A stretch of 64,000 nt of DNA from Nocardioides sp. S-1144 (GCF_005954645.2 NZ_CP040695.2:3162001-3226000); one strand, 5' to 3'; positions 1-9,198 are shown, numbered from the stretch's first letter. The notes: a model not told the origin generated them from the sequence alone. A program made the numbers and translations.

Positions 1-126
1 AGCGAGGTGCGCCTCGACCGCGTGCTGCGGCTGGCGCCGTCCGCGGTGCGACGCGAGGGGGCGACCCTCGACCGGGCCCGCTTCGACCGGGTCGTCGCGG
101 CGATGCAGGAGCGCCGCGGTCGCTGA
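1..126 (+). CDS. C-terminal end of an unidentified protein (partial)
   Basis: An open frame runs from the first base to a TGA at 124-126 and gives 41 residues that are rich in Arg, Leu, Val and Asp with the charge pattern of a helical C-terminus. The 5' part lies outside the window. GC-rich third positions fit real coding sequence. No family can be named from this fragment. It is followed 9 nt later by the end of the convergent YczE gene. Confidence 0.5.
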   Translation, partial: SEVRLDRVLRLAPSAVRREGATLDRARFDRVVAAMQERRGR

Positions 127-135
127 CCTCGGACC

Positions 136-837
136 TCAGCCGGCCTCGGGGACCTCGGGGACCGGTGGGGTCGCGCCGACGTCGACGACGAAGTACGGCA
201 TCAGGGCCTGGGCCACCGGCCCGATGCCGAGGGCGTAGAGGACGGTGCCGAGCCCCAGGACGCCGCCGAGGGCCAGTCCGACCAGGACCACGGTGACCTC
301 CAGACCGGTGCGCACCAGGCGCAGGGACAGGCCGGTGCGGCGGGCCAGTCCGGTCATCAGGCCGTCGCGGGGGCCGCGGCCGAGCTGGGCGCCGATGTAG
401 AGGGCGGTGGCCACGCCGCAGACCAGGACGCCGCCGACCATGAGCGCGAGCCGGGCGGCGAACGGGCCGGGGACCTCGAGCACGGCCAGGGTCGCGTCGG
501 CGGAGAACCCGACCACGAGGGCGTTGGCCAGGGTGCCGACGCCGGGCATCTCGCGCAGCGGGATCCACAGCACCAGCACCACGAAGCTCATCACCACCAC
601 GGCCTGGCCCAGGGTGAGCGGCACGTGCCGGATGAGGCCGGAGTGCAGCACGTCCCACGGGGCCAGCCCGAGGTCGCCGCGCACCATCATCGCGAGCGAG
701 ACGCCGTAGAGCACCAGGCCCACGAACAGCTGGACGAGCCGGCGGACGAGCCGCCCGGCGCGCAGCTGGGCGATCGGCCCGAGGTCGGCCAGGGCCCGGG
801 ACGGTCGGGGGTGCGGGGTGGTGGTGCGGACCTTCAT
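136..837 (-). CDS. YczE/YyaS-type integral membrane protein
   Basis: A 233-residue membrane protein with about five hydrophobic segments. The G-D-L-G-L-A-P-W-D-V-L-H stretch after the first segment and the later GAQLGRGPRDGLM stretch are typical of the YczE family (related to YitT). The start is the ATG at 837, close after the intergenic operator; an upstream in-frame start would run into the divergent regulator. Bacillus yczE is paired with a divergent MocR-type regulator, exactly as here, so the regulator at 899 probably controls this gene. The transported substrate is unknown; the function is inferred only at family level. Confidence 0.85.
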   Translation of the reverse strand: MKVRTTTPHPRPSRALADLGPIAQLRAGRLVRRLVQLFVGLVLYGVSLAMMVRGDLGLAPWDVLHSGLIRHVPLTLGQAVVVMSFVVLVLWIPLREMPGVGTLANALVVGFSADATLAVLEVPGPFAARLALMVGGVLVCGVATALYIGAQLGRGPRDGLMTGLARRTGLSLRLVRTGLEVTVVLVGLALGGVLGLGTVLYALGIGPVAQALMPYFVVDVGATPPVPEVPEAG

Positions 838-853
838 GGACCCAGCGTGCCGC

Positions 854-882
854 CGATTGGCCTTGGAATCGATAGCCAATCG
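854..882. promoter_or_regulatory. Inverted repeat operator between yczE-like gene and MocR regulator
   Basis: The 61-nt gap between the two divergent genes contains a perfect inverted repeat, CGATTGGC (854-861) and GCCAATCG (875-882), separated by 13 nt. A further TTGG copy sits in the spacer (864-867). It is the obvious binding site for the adjacent MocR-type regulator. That it is the operator is inference from position and symmetry. Confidence 0.7.
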
Positions 883-898
883 TGGGAAAGTGGTCTGC

Positions 899-2335
899 AT
901 GGTGCAGTCCATCCCGGCCGCGCGGGTGGCCACGCTGGTCGGCGACTTCGACCGCTCCCCCGCCTACGTCGGCCTGTCGGAGGCCCTCACCGAGCTGGTC
1001 GGCGACGGGCGGATCGGGCTCGACGTCCGGCTGCCCAGCGAGCGCGACCTCACCGCCGCCCTCTCCGTCTCGCGCACGACGGTGACCCGCGCCTACGCGC
1101 TGCTGCGCGACGGCGGGTACGCCGAGGCCCGGCAGGGGGCCGGCACCTTCACGCGGGTGCCCGGCGGCCGGTCCCGGGCCCACGACCGCGCGCTCCTGCC
1201 CGGCCCCGACGACGGCGACGCGATCGACCTCAACTGTGCCGCCGCCTCGGCGCCGCCCGGCATCGCCGCCGCCTACGCCGACGCCGCGGTCGAGCTGCCG
1301 GCCTACCTCGGCGGGCACGGCTACTTCCCCGCCGGGCTCCCCCGGCTCCAGGCCGCGATCGCCGCGACGTACGACGCCCGCGGCCTGCCCACCGCCCCCG
1401 AGCAGGTCATGGTCACCCCTGGCGCGCTGACGGCGGCGGCGATCGTGGCCCAGGCCTTCACCGGGCCGCGCGACCGGGTGCTCGTCGAGTCGCCGGTCTA
1501 CCCGAACGCGGTCGGCGCGATCCGGCACAGCGGCGCGCGGGTCACCGGGCTGCCGGTGGACCCGGACGGCTGGGACCTCGACGCCGTCGGTGCGAGCCTG
1601 CGGCAGGTGCGGCCCACGCTCGCCTACCTGATCCCCGACTTCCAGAACCCGACCGGCCACCTGATGACCGAGTCCCAGCGCCGCACCTACGCGAGCCACC
1701 TCCGGGCGGCGGGCACCGTCGGCGTCGTCGACGAGGCGCACCAGGCGCTGGCCCTCGACGGGCAGGAGATGCCGCGCCCGTTCGCGGCGTTCGACGACCG
1801 GACGATCACCCTCGGCAGCGCCAGCAAGTCGTACTGGGGCGGGATGCGGCTCGGCTGGATCCGGGCTCCGCACGGCGCCATGGAGCGGCTGACCCGGGCC
1901 CGGCTCGGCCTCGACCTCGGCGCGCCGGTGATGGAGCAGCTGGTCCTGGCGCGCCTGCTGACCCACCCCAACGACGTCGTGCAGCGGCACCGCGACCGGC
2001 TCCGCGAGCAGCGCGACGCCCTGCTCGCCGCGCTCGGTCGCGACCTGCCCACCTGGCGCGTCCGTCGTCCGAGCGGTGGCCTGGCGGCGTGGTGCGAGCT
2101 GCCCGCCGCGCGCGCGACGGCGGTGGCGGTCCGGGCCGAGCGGCACGGCCTCATCGTCGCGCCCGGCCCGGCGTTCGCGGCCGAGGGCGGGCTCGACCGG
2201 TTCCTGCGCGTGCCGTGGACCCGGCCCGCCGCCGAGCTCGAGGACGCCGTCCGGCGGCTCGCGGCCGCGTGGGCCGAGGTCTCGGGCGACGCCGCACCCG
2301 CCCCCCGGTCCTCGGCGCGGGTGATGGTCGCCTGA
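899..2335 (+). CDS. MocR-family PLP-dependent transcriptional regulator (YczR-like)
   Basis: A 478-residue protein with a GntR-type winged helix at about 20-85 (the LPSERDLTAALSVSRTTVTRAY stretch region, R and S/T contacts) joined to a fold-type I aminotransferase domain. The PLP lysine is visible in SASKSYWGG (K310), with the NPTGH-like substrate/cofactor loop upstream. The start is the ATG at 899; a GGGAAAG ribosome site lies before it. Longer upstream starts would overlap the divergent gene. MocR proteins sense PLP or amino-acid-derived aldimines and often regulate an adjacent transporter; here the neighbour is a YczE membrane protein. Effector unknown. Confidence 0.9.
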   Translation: MVQSIPAARVATLVGDFDRSPAYVGLSEALTELVGDGRIGLDVRLPSERDLTAALSVSRTTVTRAYALLRDGGYAEARQGAGTFTRVPGGRSRAHDRALLPGPDDGDAIDLNCAAASAPPGIAAAYADAAVELPAYLGGHGYFPAGLPRLQAAIAATYDARGLPTAPEQVMVTPGALTAAAIVAQAFTGPRDRVLVESPVYPNAVGAIRHSGARVTGLPVDPDGWDLDAVGASLRQVRPTLAYLIPDFQNPTGHLMTESQRRTYASHLRAAGTVGVVDEAHQALALDGQEMPRPFAAFDDRTITLGSASKSYWGGMRLGWIRAPHGAMERLTRARLGLDLGAPVMEQLVLARLLTHPNDVVQRHRDRLREQRDALLAALGRDLPTWRVRRPSGGLAAWCELPAARATAVAVRAERHGLIVAPGPAFAAEGGLDRFLRVPWTRPAAELEDAVRRLAAAWAEVSGDAAPAPRSSARVMVA

Positions 2336-2383
2336 CCTGGCGCCCCTGGAGACCAGGAGGGACGCGGACGCCCCCGGACGCCG

Positions 2384-3985
2384 TCAGACCAGGTCGATGG
2401 ACCGGGCGGTGCGCACGCTCATCGCCGCCTCGATCGCGGCCAGCACCTCGGGGCCGATCGCGGAGTCGACCGACAGCGCGACGAGCGCCTCGCCGCCCTT
2501 GGCGTGGCGCGAGACCTGCATGCCGGCGATGTTGACGCCGGCCTCGCCGAGGATCCGGCCGACGGTGCCGACCATCCCGGGCTGGTCGTGGTAGGTCAGC
2601 ACGGCGAGGTGGTCGGTCGGCTCCAGATCGATGTCGTGGCCGTTGACCTCGACCAGCCGCTCGCGCTGGTGGATGCCGACCAGGGTGCCGCTGACCGAGA
2701 CCTGCGACCCGTCGGCGAGGGTGCCGCGGATGGTGATCAGGTTGCGGTGGTCGGGGCTCTCGGACTCCGCCACCAGCCGCACGCTGGTGCCGCGCTCGGC
2801 GGCCAGCAGCGGGGCGTTGACGTAGGAGACGGCGCCCTCGACGACGTCGGTGAAGACGCCCTTGAGCGCGGCCAGCTCGAGCACCTTGACGTCGTTCTCG
2901 GTGATCTCGCCGCGCACCTCGACGTCGATCTGCTGGGCGACCTCGCCGGCCACCCCGGTGAAGATCCGGCCGAGCTTCTCGGTGAGCGGGATGCCGGGGC
3001 GCACGTCCTCGGCGATGACGCCGCCCTGGACGTTGACGGCGTCGGGCACCAGCTCGCCGGCCAGCGCCAGCCGCACCGAGCGGGCCACCGAGATCCCGGC
3101 CCGCTCCTGCGCCTCGGCGGTCGAGGCGCCGAGGTGCGGGGTGGCGACGACGTTCTCGAGGCCCAGCAGGGGGCTGTCGGTGCACGGCTCGCTGGCGAAG
3201 ACGTCGATCCCGGCCGCGGCGACCCGGCCGCTGGTCAGGGCGTCGTACAGCGCGGCCTCGTCGACGATCCCGCCGCGGGCGGCGTTCACGAGCACCAGGC
3301 CGGGGCGCGCCGCGGCCAGCTGCTCGGCGCCGATCAGGCCGATGGTCTCGGCGGTCCTCGGCAGGTGCACCGACATGAAGTCCGACTCCGCGACCAGCGT
3401 GTCGAGGTCGACGAGCCGCACACCGACCTGGGCGGCCCGGCCGGCCTGCACGTAGGGGTCGTGGGCGATGACGTCCATCCCGAACGCCGCCAGCCGCTGC
3501 GCCACGAGGACGCCGATCCGCCCCAGGCCGACGATCCCGACGGTCTTCTCGTACAGCTCGGTGCCGGTGTAGCGCGACCGCCTCCACTCCCCCGCACGGA
3601 GGGCGGCGTGGGCCGGCGAGACGTGGCGCGCCGCGGCGAGCATCAACCCGACCGCGAGCTCGGCGGCCGAGACGGTGTTGGCCGACGGGGCGTTGACCAC
3701 CATGACGCCGGCCATCGTGGCCGCGCGCACCTCGACGTTGTCGAGGCCGACGCCGGCCCGAGCCACCACCTTGAGGTGGCGCGCCGCCGCGAGCACCTCG
3801 GCGTCGACGCGGGTCGCCGAGCGCACCACGACCGCGTCGGCCTCGGCGACGGCGGCGAGCAGGGCGTCGCGGTCGGTGCCGTCGCAGTGGCGGATGTCGA
3901 AGTCGGGGCCGAGCGCCTCGACCGTCGCCGGGCTCAGCTCCTCGGTGATGAGCACGACGGAGCGTCGGTCGACGGCTTGGATCAC
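2384..3985 (-). CDS. serA: D-3-phosphoglycerate dehydrogenase
   Basis: First step of serine biosynthesis: oxidises 3-phosphoglycerate to 3-phosphohydroxypyruvate with NAD. The 533-residue protein has the long actinobacterial (type I) form: substrate and NAD domains at about 1-310 with GLGRIG at 153-158, catalytic Arg in NAARGG (about 237) and catalytic His in ATPHLG (about 284), then the allosteric substrate-binding intervening domain, then a C-terminal ACT domain from about 455 (PGMVG). The GTG at 3985 is chosen because GAGGA sits 5 nt upstream and the protein then begins at the usual place; a longer frame lacks a ribosome site. Convergent with the MocR gene, 48 nt apart. Confidence 0.95.
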   Translation of the reverse strand: MIQAVDRRSVVLITEELSPATVEALGPDFDIRHCDGTDRDALLAAVAEADAVVVRSATRVDAEVLAAARHLKVVARAGVGLDNVEVRAATMAGVMVVNAPSANTVSAAELAVGLMLAAARHVSPAHAALRAGEWRRSRYTGTELYEKTVGIVGLGRIGVLVAQRLAAFGMDVIAHDPYVQAGRAAQVGVRLVDLDTLVAESDFMSVHLPRTAETIGLIGAEQLAAARPGLVLVNAARGGIVDEAALYDALTSGRVAAAGIDVFASEPCTDSPLLGLENVVATPHLGASTAEAQERAGISVARSVRLALAGELVPDAVNVQGGVIAEDVRPGIPLTEKLGRIFTGVAGEVAQQIDVEVRGEITENDVKVLELAALKGVFTDVVEGAVSYVNAPLLAAERGTSVRLVAESESPDHRNLITIRGTLADGSQVSVSGTLVGIHQRERLVEVNGHDIDLEPTDHLAVLTYHDQPGMVGTVGRILGEAGVNIAGMQVSRHAKGGEALVALSVDSAIGPEVLAAIEAAMSVRTARSIDLV

Positions 3986-4080
3986 AGCGGTCCTCGGGCG
4001 GTTTGGGACACGACAGGGCTCGGGTGCGCACGACGCTGTGCCGCCGGCCACAGTACCCGCTGGCCGGCACGAGAACTCGG

Positions 4081-4233
4081 TGGACCACCCGGTCGGGAGG
4101 TGTCTAGGCTGGCCGGCGTCCTGCCCCCGACGAACGGCGTGCGTCTTGAAGCTCTGAGGCCCGAACTCGCTTCGACCTCCACCCGCCCCCGTCCGCGAGC
4201 CTGCTCACGCGACGAGATCCAGGGAGCTTCCGC
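4081..4233 (+). promoter_or_regulatory. Promoter and long 5' leader of the ABC-F gene
   Basis: A -10 element TAGGCT lies at 4105-4110 with TGGACC 18 nt upstream as a weak -35. This would leave about 115 nt of untranslated leader before the ABC-F start at 4234, which has GGGAG as ribosome site. Antibiotic-type ABC-F genes often carry attenuating leaders, but no closed short leader ORF is obvious here. Confidence 0.4.
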
Positions 4234-5889
4234 ATGTCATCACCCCCGTGCGTCATCAGCCTGTCCGGCGTCACCTTCGCGTGGCCCGACGGCACCCCCG
4301 TCCTGTCCGGGCTCGACCTGCTCGTGCCGCCGGGTCGCTCCGCCCTGGTCGGCGTCAACGGCGCCGGCAAGTCCACGGTGCTGCGGCTCGTGGCCGGCGA
4401 GCTCACCCCGGGCGCGGGCCACGTCAGCGTCGCGGGCGAGGTCGGCTACCTGCCGCAGGACCTCACCCTCGACGCCGACCGGCCGGTCACCGACTTCCTC
4501 GGCCTCACCGGCACCCTGCGCGCCCTGCGGGCGATCGAGGCCGGTTCGGTCGACCCGGCCGACTACGACGCCGTCGGCGACGACTGGGACGTCGAGGAGC
4601 GCACCGCCGCCGTCCTCGGCCGGCTCGGGCTGCCGGTCGGCGCGCTCGAGCGCCGGCTCGACGAGCTGTCCGGCGGCGAGGTGGTCCAGCTCGGGCTGGC
4701 CCGCCAGCTGCTGCGGCGACCCGACGTCCTGGTGCTCGACGAGCCCACCAACAACCTCGACGCCGACGCGCGCGGGCGCCTGGTCGACGTCGTCGCGTCG
4801 TGGACCGGGTCGCTGCTCGTCGTCAGCCACGACCCCGAGCTCCTCGAGCACGTGGACCGGATCGGCGACCTGCGCGACGGCGCCGTGCGCTGGTACGGCG
4901 GCGGTTTCCGCGCCTACACCGAGCAGGTCGCCGCCGAGCAGGAGGCCGCCCGGCACGCCGTGACGGCCGCCCGCTCCGACGTGCGCCGCCAGCAGGGCGA
5001 CCGGCAGGAGGCCGAGCGGCTGCTCGCCCAGCGCAAGCGGCAGGGCGCCCGGACCGCCGAGCGCACGAACATGCCGAAGGGGTCGAAGGACTTCTGGAAG
5101 AACCGGTCCGAGAAGCACGCCGCGCGGTACCGCCGCCTCCACGACGACCGGCTCGACGCGGCCCGCGGTCGCCTCGACGAGGCGGAGTCGCGGCTGCGCG
5201 AGGACCGCGAGATCCGCGTCGACCTCCCCGCCACCGAGGTGCCGCGCGGACGGGTCGTGCTGCGCACCACCGGCCTGGTGCTGCGCCACGGCGTCGCCCT
5301 CGACCCGGGGGGCGCGGGGCTGCTCGACGTGAGCGGGCCCGACCGGATCGCGCTGGTCGGCCCGAACGGCGCCGGGAAGAGCACGCTGCTCCACACCCTC
5401 GTCGGCCGGGTCGCCCCCGCGGCGGGGACGGTCGACGTGCGGGTCCCGGTCGGGCTGCTCCCCCAGCGCCTCGACCTGCTCGACGACGGGCTCACCGTCT
5501 ACGAGAACGTCGCCGCCGCGGCCCCCGGCACCGACCCGAACGTCGTGCGGGCCGCTCTCGCGCGGTTCCTGTTCCGGGGGTCGCGGGCCGACCGGCCGGC
5601 CGGCACGCTGTCGGGCGGCGAGCGGTTCCGGGCCGCCCTCGCCACCGTGCTGCTCGCCGACCCGGCGCCGCAGCTGCTGCTGCTCGACGAGCCGACCAAC
5701 AACCTCGACCTCGCCTCCTACGACGCGCTCGTCTCGGCGCTGTCGGGCTACCGGGGCGCGCTGGTCGTGGCCAGCCACGACCAGCGGTTCCTCGACGACG
5801 TCGGGGTGGAGCGGGTGGTCGACCTCGGCCCGGCCCCGGACCCGGACCCGGATCCGGACCGAGACCCGGACCCGGCCGGGGTCAGGTGA
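4234..5889 (+). CDS. ABC-F family ATP-binding protein (ribosome-associated type)
   Basis: A 551-residue protein with two ABC cassettes and no membrane segment, the hallmark of ABC-F. Cassette 1 has Walker A GVNGAGKST (near residue 46), LSGGE and VLDEPTNNLD; the charged linker follows (about 225-335, with ERTNMPKGSKDFWKN, like the P-site tRNA interaction motif of ABC-F proteins); cassette 2 has GPNGAGKST, LSGGE and LLDEPTNNLD. Such proteins act on the ribosome, in translation quality control or antibiotic protection; which of these applies cannot be read from sequence. The C-terminus is a low-complexity Asp-Pro repeat tail. Its stop overlaps the convergent efeB stop by 8 nt. Confidence 0.9.
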   Translation: MSSPPCVISLSGVTFAWPDGTPVLSGLDLLVPPGRSALVGVNGAGKSTVLRLVAGELTPGAGHVSVAGEVGYLPQDLTLDADRPVTDFLGLTGTLRALRAIEAGSVDPADYDAVGDDWDVEERTAAVLGRLGLPVGALERRLDELSGGEVVQLGLARQLLRRPDVLVLDEPTNNLDADARGRLVDVVASWTGSLLVVSHDPELLEHVDRIGDLRDGAVRWYGGGFRAYTEQVAAEQEAARHAVTAARSDVRRQQGDRQEAERLLAQRKRQGARTAERTNMPKGSKDFWKNRSEKHAARYRRLHDDRLDAARGRLDEAESRLREDREIRVDLPATEVPRGRVVLRTTGLVLRHGVALDPGGAGLLDVSGPDRIALVGPNGAGKSTLLHTLVGRVAPAAGTVDVRVPVGLLPQRLDLLDDGLTVYENVAAAAPGTDPNVVRAALARFLFRGSRADRPAGTLSGGERFRAALATVLLADPAPQLLLLDEPTNNLDLASYDALVSALSGYRGALVVASHDQRFLDDVGVERVVDLGPAPDPDPDPDRDPDPAGVR

Positions 5890-7126
5890 AGAGCGCCTGG
5901 CCGACGTACTCGCCGTCGGCGGTGCCCGGCGGCACGGCGAAGAGCGCCGAGCCGGTGGTCTTGAGGTACTCCATCAGCGCGTCGGACCTCGCCATCGCGT
6001 TCTGGATCGGGATGAAGTGGGTGTCGGGGTCGCGCACGTAGGCGATGAAGAACAGCCCGGCGTTCAACCCACCCCGGTCGTCGCTGCCGTCGACGAAGTT
6101 GTAGCCGCGGCGCAGCATCCGGGCCCCGCCGTGGAAGTCGGGGTGCACCAGGCGCACGTGGGCATCGACCGGCACCGACGGCGACGTGCCGGTGACGGCG
6201 TCGAAGTCGGGCTCGTCGAACTCGCCGCCGCCCGAGAGCGGACCGCCCTCGCCCTTGGTGCGGCCCACGAAGAGCTCCTGGTCGACGAGCGGCTGCCGGT
6301 CCCAGACCTCGATGGTCATGTTGATCCGGCGCGCGCACAGGTAGGACCCGCCGACCAGCCAGGCCGCCGCCGCGTCGTCGTTGTGGCCGACCCAGACGTG
6401 CTCGGCGAGCGCGGCGGTCTCCTCGGCCTTGACGTTGGCGGTGCCGTCCTTGAACCCGAACAGGTTGCGCGGGGTGTCCTGGGTCGTGCTGGTCGAGGAC
6501 GTGCGGCCGAAGCCGAGCTGCGACCAGCGGACCGCGGCCCGGCCGAACGCGATCCGCGCCAGGTTGCGCACGGCGTGGACCGCCACCTGCGGGTCGTCGG
6601 CACACGCCTGGACGCACAGGTCGCCGTTCGACCTGGCCGGGTCGAGCGCGTCGGCCGGGAAGTGCGGCAGGGTGCGCAGCGCCGCGGGACGCCGGTCGGC
6701 GAGGCCGAACCGGTCGTCGAAGAGCGAGGGCCCGAACCCGAACGTGATCGTGAGCCCGGACGCCGGCAGGCCGATCGCCTCGCCGGTGTCGTCGGGCGGC
6801 AGCAGCGGGTCGCCCTCGACCGGCCCCACCACCCCGGCCGGCTCGGCCCGCGTCATCCGCTCCGCGGCCTCGGTCCAGTCCCGCAGCAGCGAGACCAGCT
6901 CGTCGCGGTCGTCGGTGGTGACGTCGAAGGCGGCCAGGTGCAGCCGGTCCTGGGCCGGCGTCACGATCCCGGCCTGGTGCTCGCCGCGGAACGCGTAGGC
7001 CGTGGGGCCGCTCGCGTCGGCCGCCGCGGCCGCGGTGGTGCGCCCGACGGCGAAGGCGCCGGCCACCCCGGCGGCGGCCGCGCCGCCGCCGAGGAGCCCA
7101 CGTCGGGAGATGCGCGGTGTGCTCAT
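5882..7126 (-). CDS. efeB: EfeB: Tat-exported Dyp-type heme peroxidase
   Basis: Third gene of the efeUOB iron uptake operon. The 414-residue protein starts with a twin-arginine signal (SRRGLLGG, Arg 8-9, then an Ala-rich hydrophobic run), so it is folded before export. The Dyp-peroxidase fold is shown by the FGFKDGTAN motif (the GxxDG catalytic Asp) and the distal RRGYNFVDG region with the heme-facing Arg and His. In the Efe system EfeB is thought to oxidise ferrous iron or take iron from heme for passage to EfeO and EfeU. Start 13 nt after the efeO stop. Confidence 0.93.
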   Translation of the reverse strand: MSTPRISRRGLLGGGAAAAGVAGAFAVGRTTAAAAADASGPTAYAFRGEHQAGIVTPAQDRLHLAAFDVTTDDRDELVSLLRDWTEAAERMTRAEPAGVVGPVEGDPLLPPDDTGEAIGLPASGLTITFGFGPSLFDDRFGLADRRPAALRTLPHFPADALDPARSNGDLCVQACADDPQVAVHAVRNLARIAFGRAAVRWSQLGFGRTSSTSTTQDTPRNLFGFKDGTANVKAEETAALAEHVWVGHNDDAAAAWLVGGSYLCARRINMTIEVWDRQPLVDQELFVGRTKGEGGPLSGGGEFDEPDFDAVTGTSPSVPVDAHVRLVHPDFHGGARMLRRGYNFVDGSDDRGGLNAGLFFIAYVRDPDTHFIPIQNAMARSDALMEYLKTTGSALFAVPPGTADGEYVGQALFT

Positions 7127-7139
7127 GGTCCGAAGGAGA

Positions 7140-8303
7140 TCAGACGACCGCGGCCGTCAGGCGACCGAGGGGCTCGGCGAGCGCGTCGACGGCGTTCGAG
7201 AGACCCTTGACCTCCTCGGGCGTGAGGTCGGTGTAGAGCTTGAAGCCGTCGCCCTCGCGCTGGGCGTCGAGCAGGGTCTGGAGCTCGTCGAACCGGGTGG
7301 TCAGCGTCTCGGCCAGCTCGGGGTCGTTCTTCTCCACGATGGGCTGGACGCCGTCGAAGGCGACGCGCGCGCCGTCGACGTTGGCCTGGAAGTCCCACAG
7401 GTCGGTGTGCGACCAGAACTCCTCCTCGCCGGTGACCTTGCCGACCGCGACCTCCTCGAGCAGGCCGCGCGAGCCGTTGGCGAGCTGGTCGATGGTGTAG
7501 TCGAGGTCCTGGATCTTCTCGTCGAGCGTCTCGGTGTTGGCCAGCAGGTCGTCGGCGAAGGTCGCCCGCTCCTGCGGCGTGAGGGCGCGGTACTTGACCG
7601 CGTCCGCGGGCCAGAGGTCCTTCTCGAGCTTGTGCCAGCCCGTCCACTCCTGGCCGGGCTCGAGGTCGGCCTCGCGCAGGTCCATCTTCGGGTCGAGGTC
7701 GCCGAAGGACTCCGCGACGGTCTCGATGCGCTCCCAGTGCGTGCGGGCGACGGGGTACAGCGCGCGGGCGGCGTCGTCCTGGTCGCCGGCCTTGTAGAGC
7801 TCGACGAACTCCCGGGTCTTCTCCAGCAGCTGCGCGGACTGGTCGCGCACGTAGAGCTTGTAGCCGGCCAGCGCCTCGTCGACGAGCTCCTGGTCGCTGG
7901 CGCTGAGCTGCTCCTCGCCCTCCTCGGACGCGGTGACGGTGAACGCGGAGCGGATGCCCTCGCCCTTCATCCCGGGCTTGCACGAGGCGAAGTACTCGCC
8001 GGCGGGGGCGTTGACGGTGAGGGTGTTGCTGCTGTCGGCACCGATGTTCTCGACCTCGCCGAGGATGCGCAGCCCGTCCTGGCCGAGCAGGTAGAACTCG
8101 GTCACGTCGCTGCCCTGGTTGCTGACCTCGAAGGTCAGGGTGCCGGCGGGGGCCTCGTCGCCGGAGACGGTGCAGGCATCGTCGGTGGACTCCACCGTGA
8201 ACGCGCGGCCCGCCTCGGCCTGCTCGGTGCTCTCAGTGCCGCACGCGGCCAGGACGGGGGCTGCCACCAGCAGCCCGGCCGCGGTGATGAGGATTCGCTT
8301 CAC
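7140..8303 (-). CDS. efeO: EfeO: iron-binding lipoprotein with cupredoxin and M75 domains
   Basis: Extracytoplasmic ferrous/ferric iron-binding component of EfeUOB. It has a lipoprotein signal with lipobox LAAC (Cys 21), an N-terminal cupredoxin domain (about 25-128) and a C-terminal M75 peptidase-like helical domain with the HWERIE (HxxE) metal motif and GWHKLEKDLW. This is the full-length form, not the short EfeM. The GTG at 8303 overlaps the efeU stop as GTGA and has GAAGGA upstream; a longer frame reading back into efeU would lack the signal peptide at its N-terminus. Confidence 0.93.
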   Translation of the reverse strand: MKRILITAAGLLVAAPVLAACGTESTEQAEAGRAFTVESTDDACTVSGDEAPAGTLTFEVSNQGSDVTEFYLLGQDGLRILGEVENIGADSSNTLTVNAPAGEYFASCKPGMKGEGIRSAFTVTASEEGEEQLSASDQELVDEALAGYKLYVRDQSAQLLEKTREFVELYKAGDQDDAARALYPVARTHWERIETVAESFGDLDPKMDLREADLEPGQEWTGWHKLEKDLWPADAVKYRALTPQERATFADDLLANTETLDEKIQDLDYTIDQLANGSRGLLEEVAVGKVTGEEEFWSHTDLWDFQANVDGARVAFDGVQPIVEKNDPELAETLTTRFDELQTLLDAQREGDGFKLYTDLTPEEVKGLSNAVDALAEPLGRLTAAVV

Positions 8304-9190
8304 GAGGTGGTTTCCTTCTCTTCGGTGCTGACGGGGGCGGGGCTCTGCGGGGCGGGCGCCCGGCTCGTGGGCCGGGTGCGGAGGATGAAGATCGTCATCA
8401 CCGGCACGACGTACAGGACCCAGGCGAGGGCCTCCAGCACGGTGGGCGTGGGCGTGAAGTTGAACATCCCGCCCAGCAGCGAGCCGTACCACGAGCTCGG
8501 GTCGATGACGCCGGAGATGTCGAAGAGCTGGTTGCCGTAGCCGGGGAGGACGTCGATCTCCTGGAAGTCGTGGACGCCGTAGGACAGGACGCCGCCGGCG
8601 ACGAGCACGAGCAGCGCCCCGGTCCAGGTGAAGAACTTGCCGAGGTTGATCGAGACCGCGCCCCGGTAGATGAGGTAGCCGATGACCACGGCGGTGCCGA
8701 TCCCCAGGAGGGCGCCGACCAGCGGGGTCGACGTCGTCTCGAAGGCCTCGGACTTGTCACGACCGGTGGCGTCGCGGGTGTTGGCCCACAGGATGGCCGC
8801 GGTCTCCATCCCCTCCCGCCCGACGGCGAGGAAGGCGATCAGGACGACCGAGAGCCGGCTGTCGGCCGCGGCGTCCAGCTTGCCGCGCAGCTCGCCGGCG
8901 ATGCTCTTGGCCGCACCGGCCATCCAGAAGATCATCCAGGTCACGAAGACCACGGCGATCAGCGACATCGTGCCGCCGAGGAGCTCCTGGGAGCGGAAGT
9001 CGAGGGCGCGGGACTGGAAGCCGAGGAACAGCGTGAACCCGACGCTCAGCGCGACCGCCAGACCGACGCCGACCCAGATCCACCGGAGCTGCGGACGTCG
9101 GTCGGACTTGACCAGGTAGGCCACCAGGATGCTGACGACGAGCGAGGCCTCGAGGCCCTCGCGGAGGCCGATCAGGAAGTTGCTGAGCAC
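8300..9190 (-). CDS. efeU: EfeU: FTR1-family iron permease
   Basis: Membrane iron permease of the Efe system, 296 residues with about seven hydrophobic helices. The two iron-coordinating REGxE motifs of the FTR1 family are present: REGLE at 10-14 in the first helix and REGME at 125-129 in the fourth. The start is a GTG at 9190. A TACGCT -10 element (minus strand, 9199-9204) and an IdeR-like box lie directly upstream, so the whole efeUOB operon is probably derepressed in low iron. Confidence 0.95.
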   Translation of the reverse strand: MLSNFLIGLREGLEASLVVSILVAYLVKSDRRPQLRWIWVGVGLAVALSVGFTLFLGFQSRALDFRSQELLGGTMSLIAVVFVTWMIFWMAGAAKSIAGELRGKLDAAADSRLSVVLIAFLAVGREGMETAAILWANTRDATGRDKSEAFETTSTPLVGALLGIGTAVVIGYLIYRGAVSINLGKFFTWTGALLVLVAGGVLSYGVHDFQEIDVLPGYGNQLFDISGVIDPSSWYGSLLGGMFNFTPTPTVLEALAWVLYVVPVMTIFILRTRPTSRAPAPQSPAPVSTEEKETTS

Positions 9191-9198
9191 AGCCGAGA

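Noticed and set aside
625..2535. Long open frame overlapping the MocR regulator
   Set aside because: It is a GC-driven shadow of the real gene: Arg/Ala/Pro-rich translation without any fold or motif.
4240..5778. Long minus-strand frame over the ABC-F gene
   Set aside because: Antisense shadow of a gene with complete ABC motifs; its translation is low-complexity Gly/Val/Ala/Arg.
5834..5878. Repeat array or recombination site at the ABC-F 3' end
   Set aside because: It is only the in-frame DNA repeat that encodes the Asp-Pro tail.
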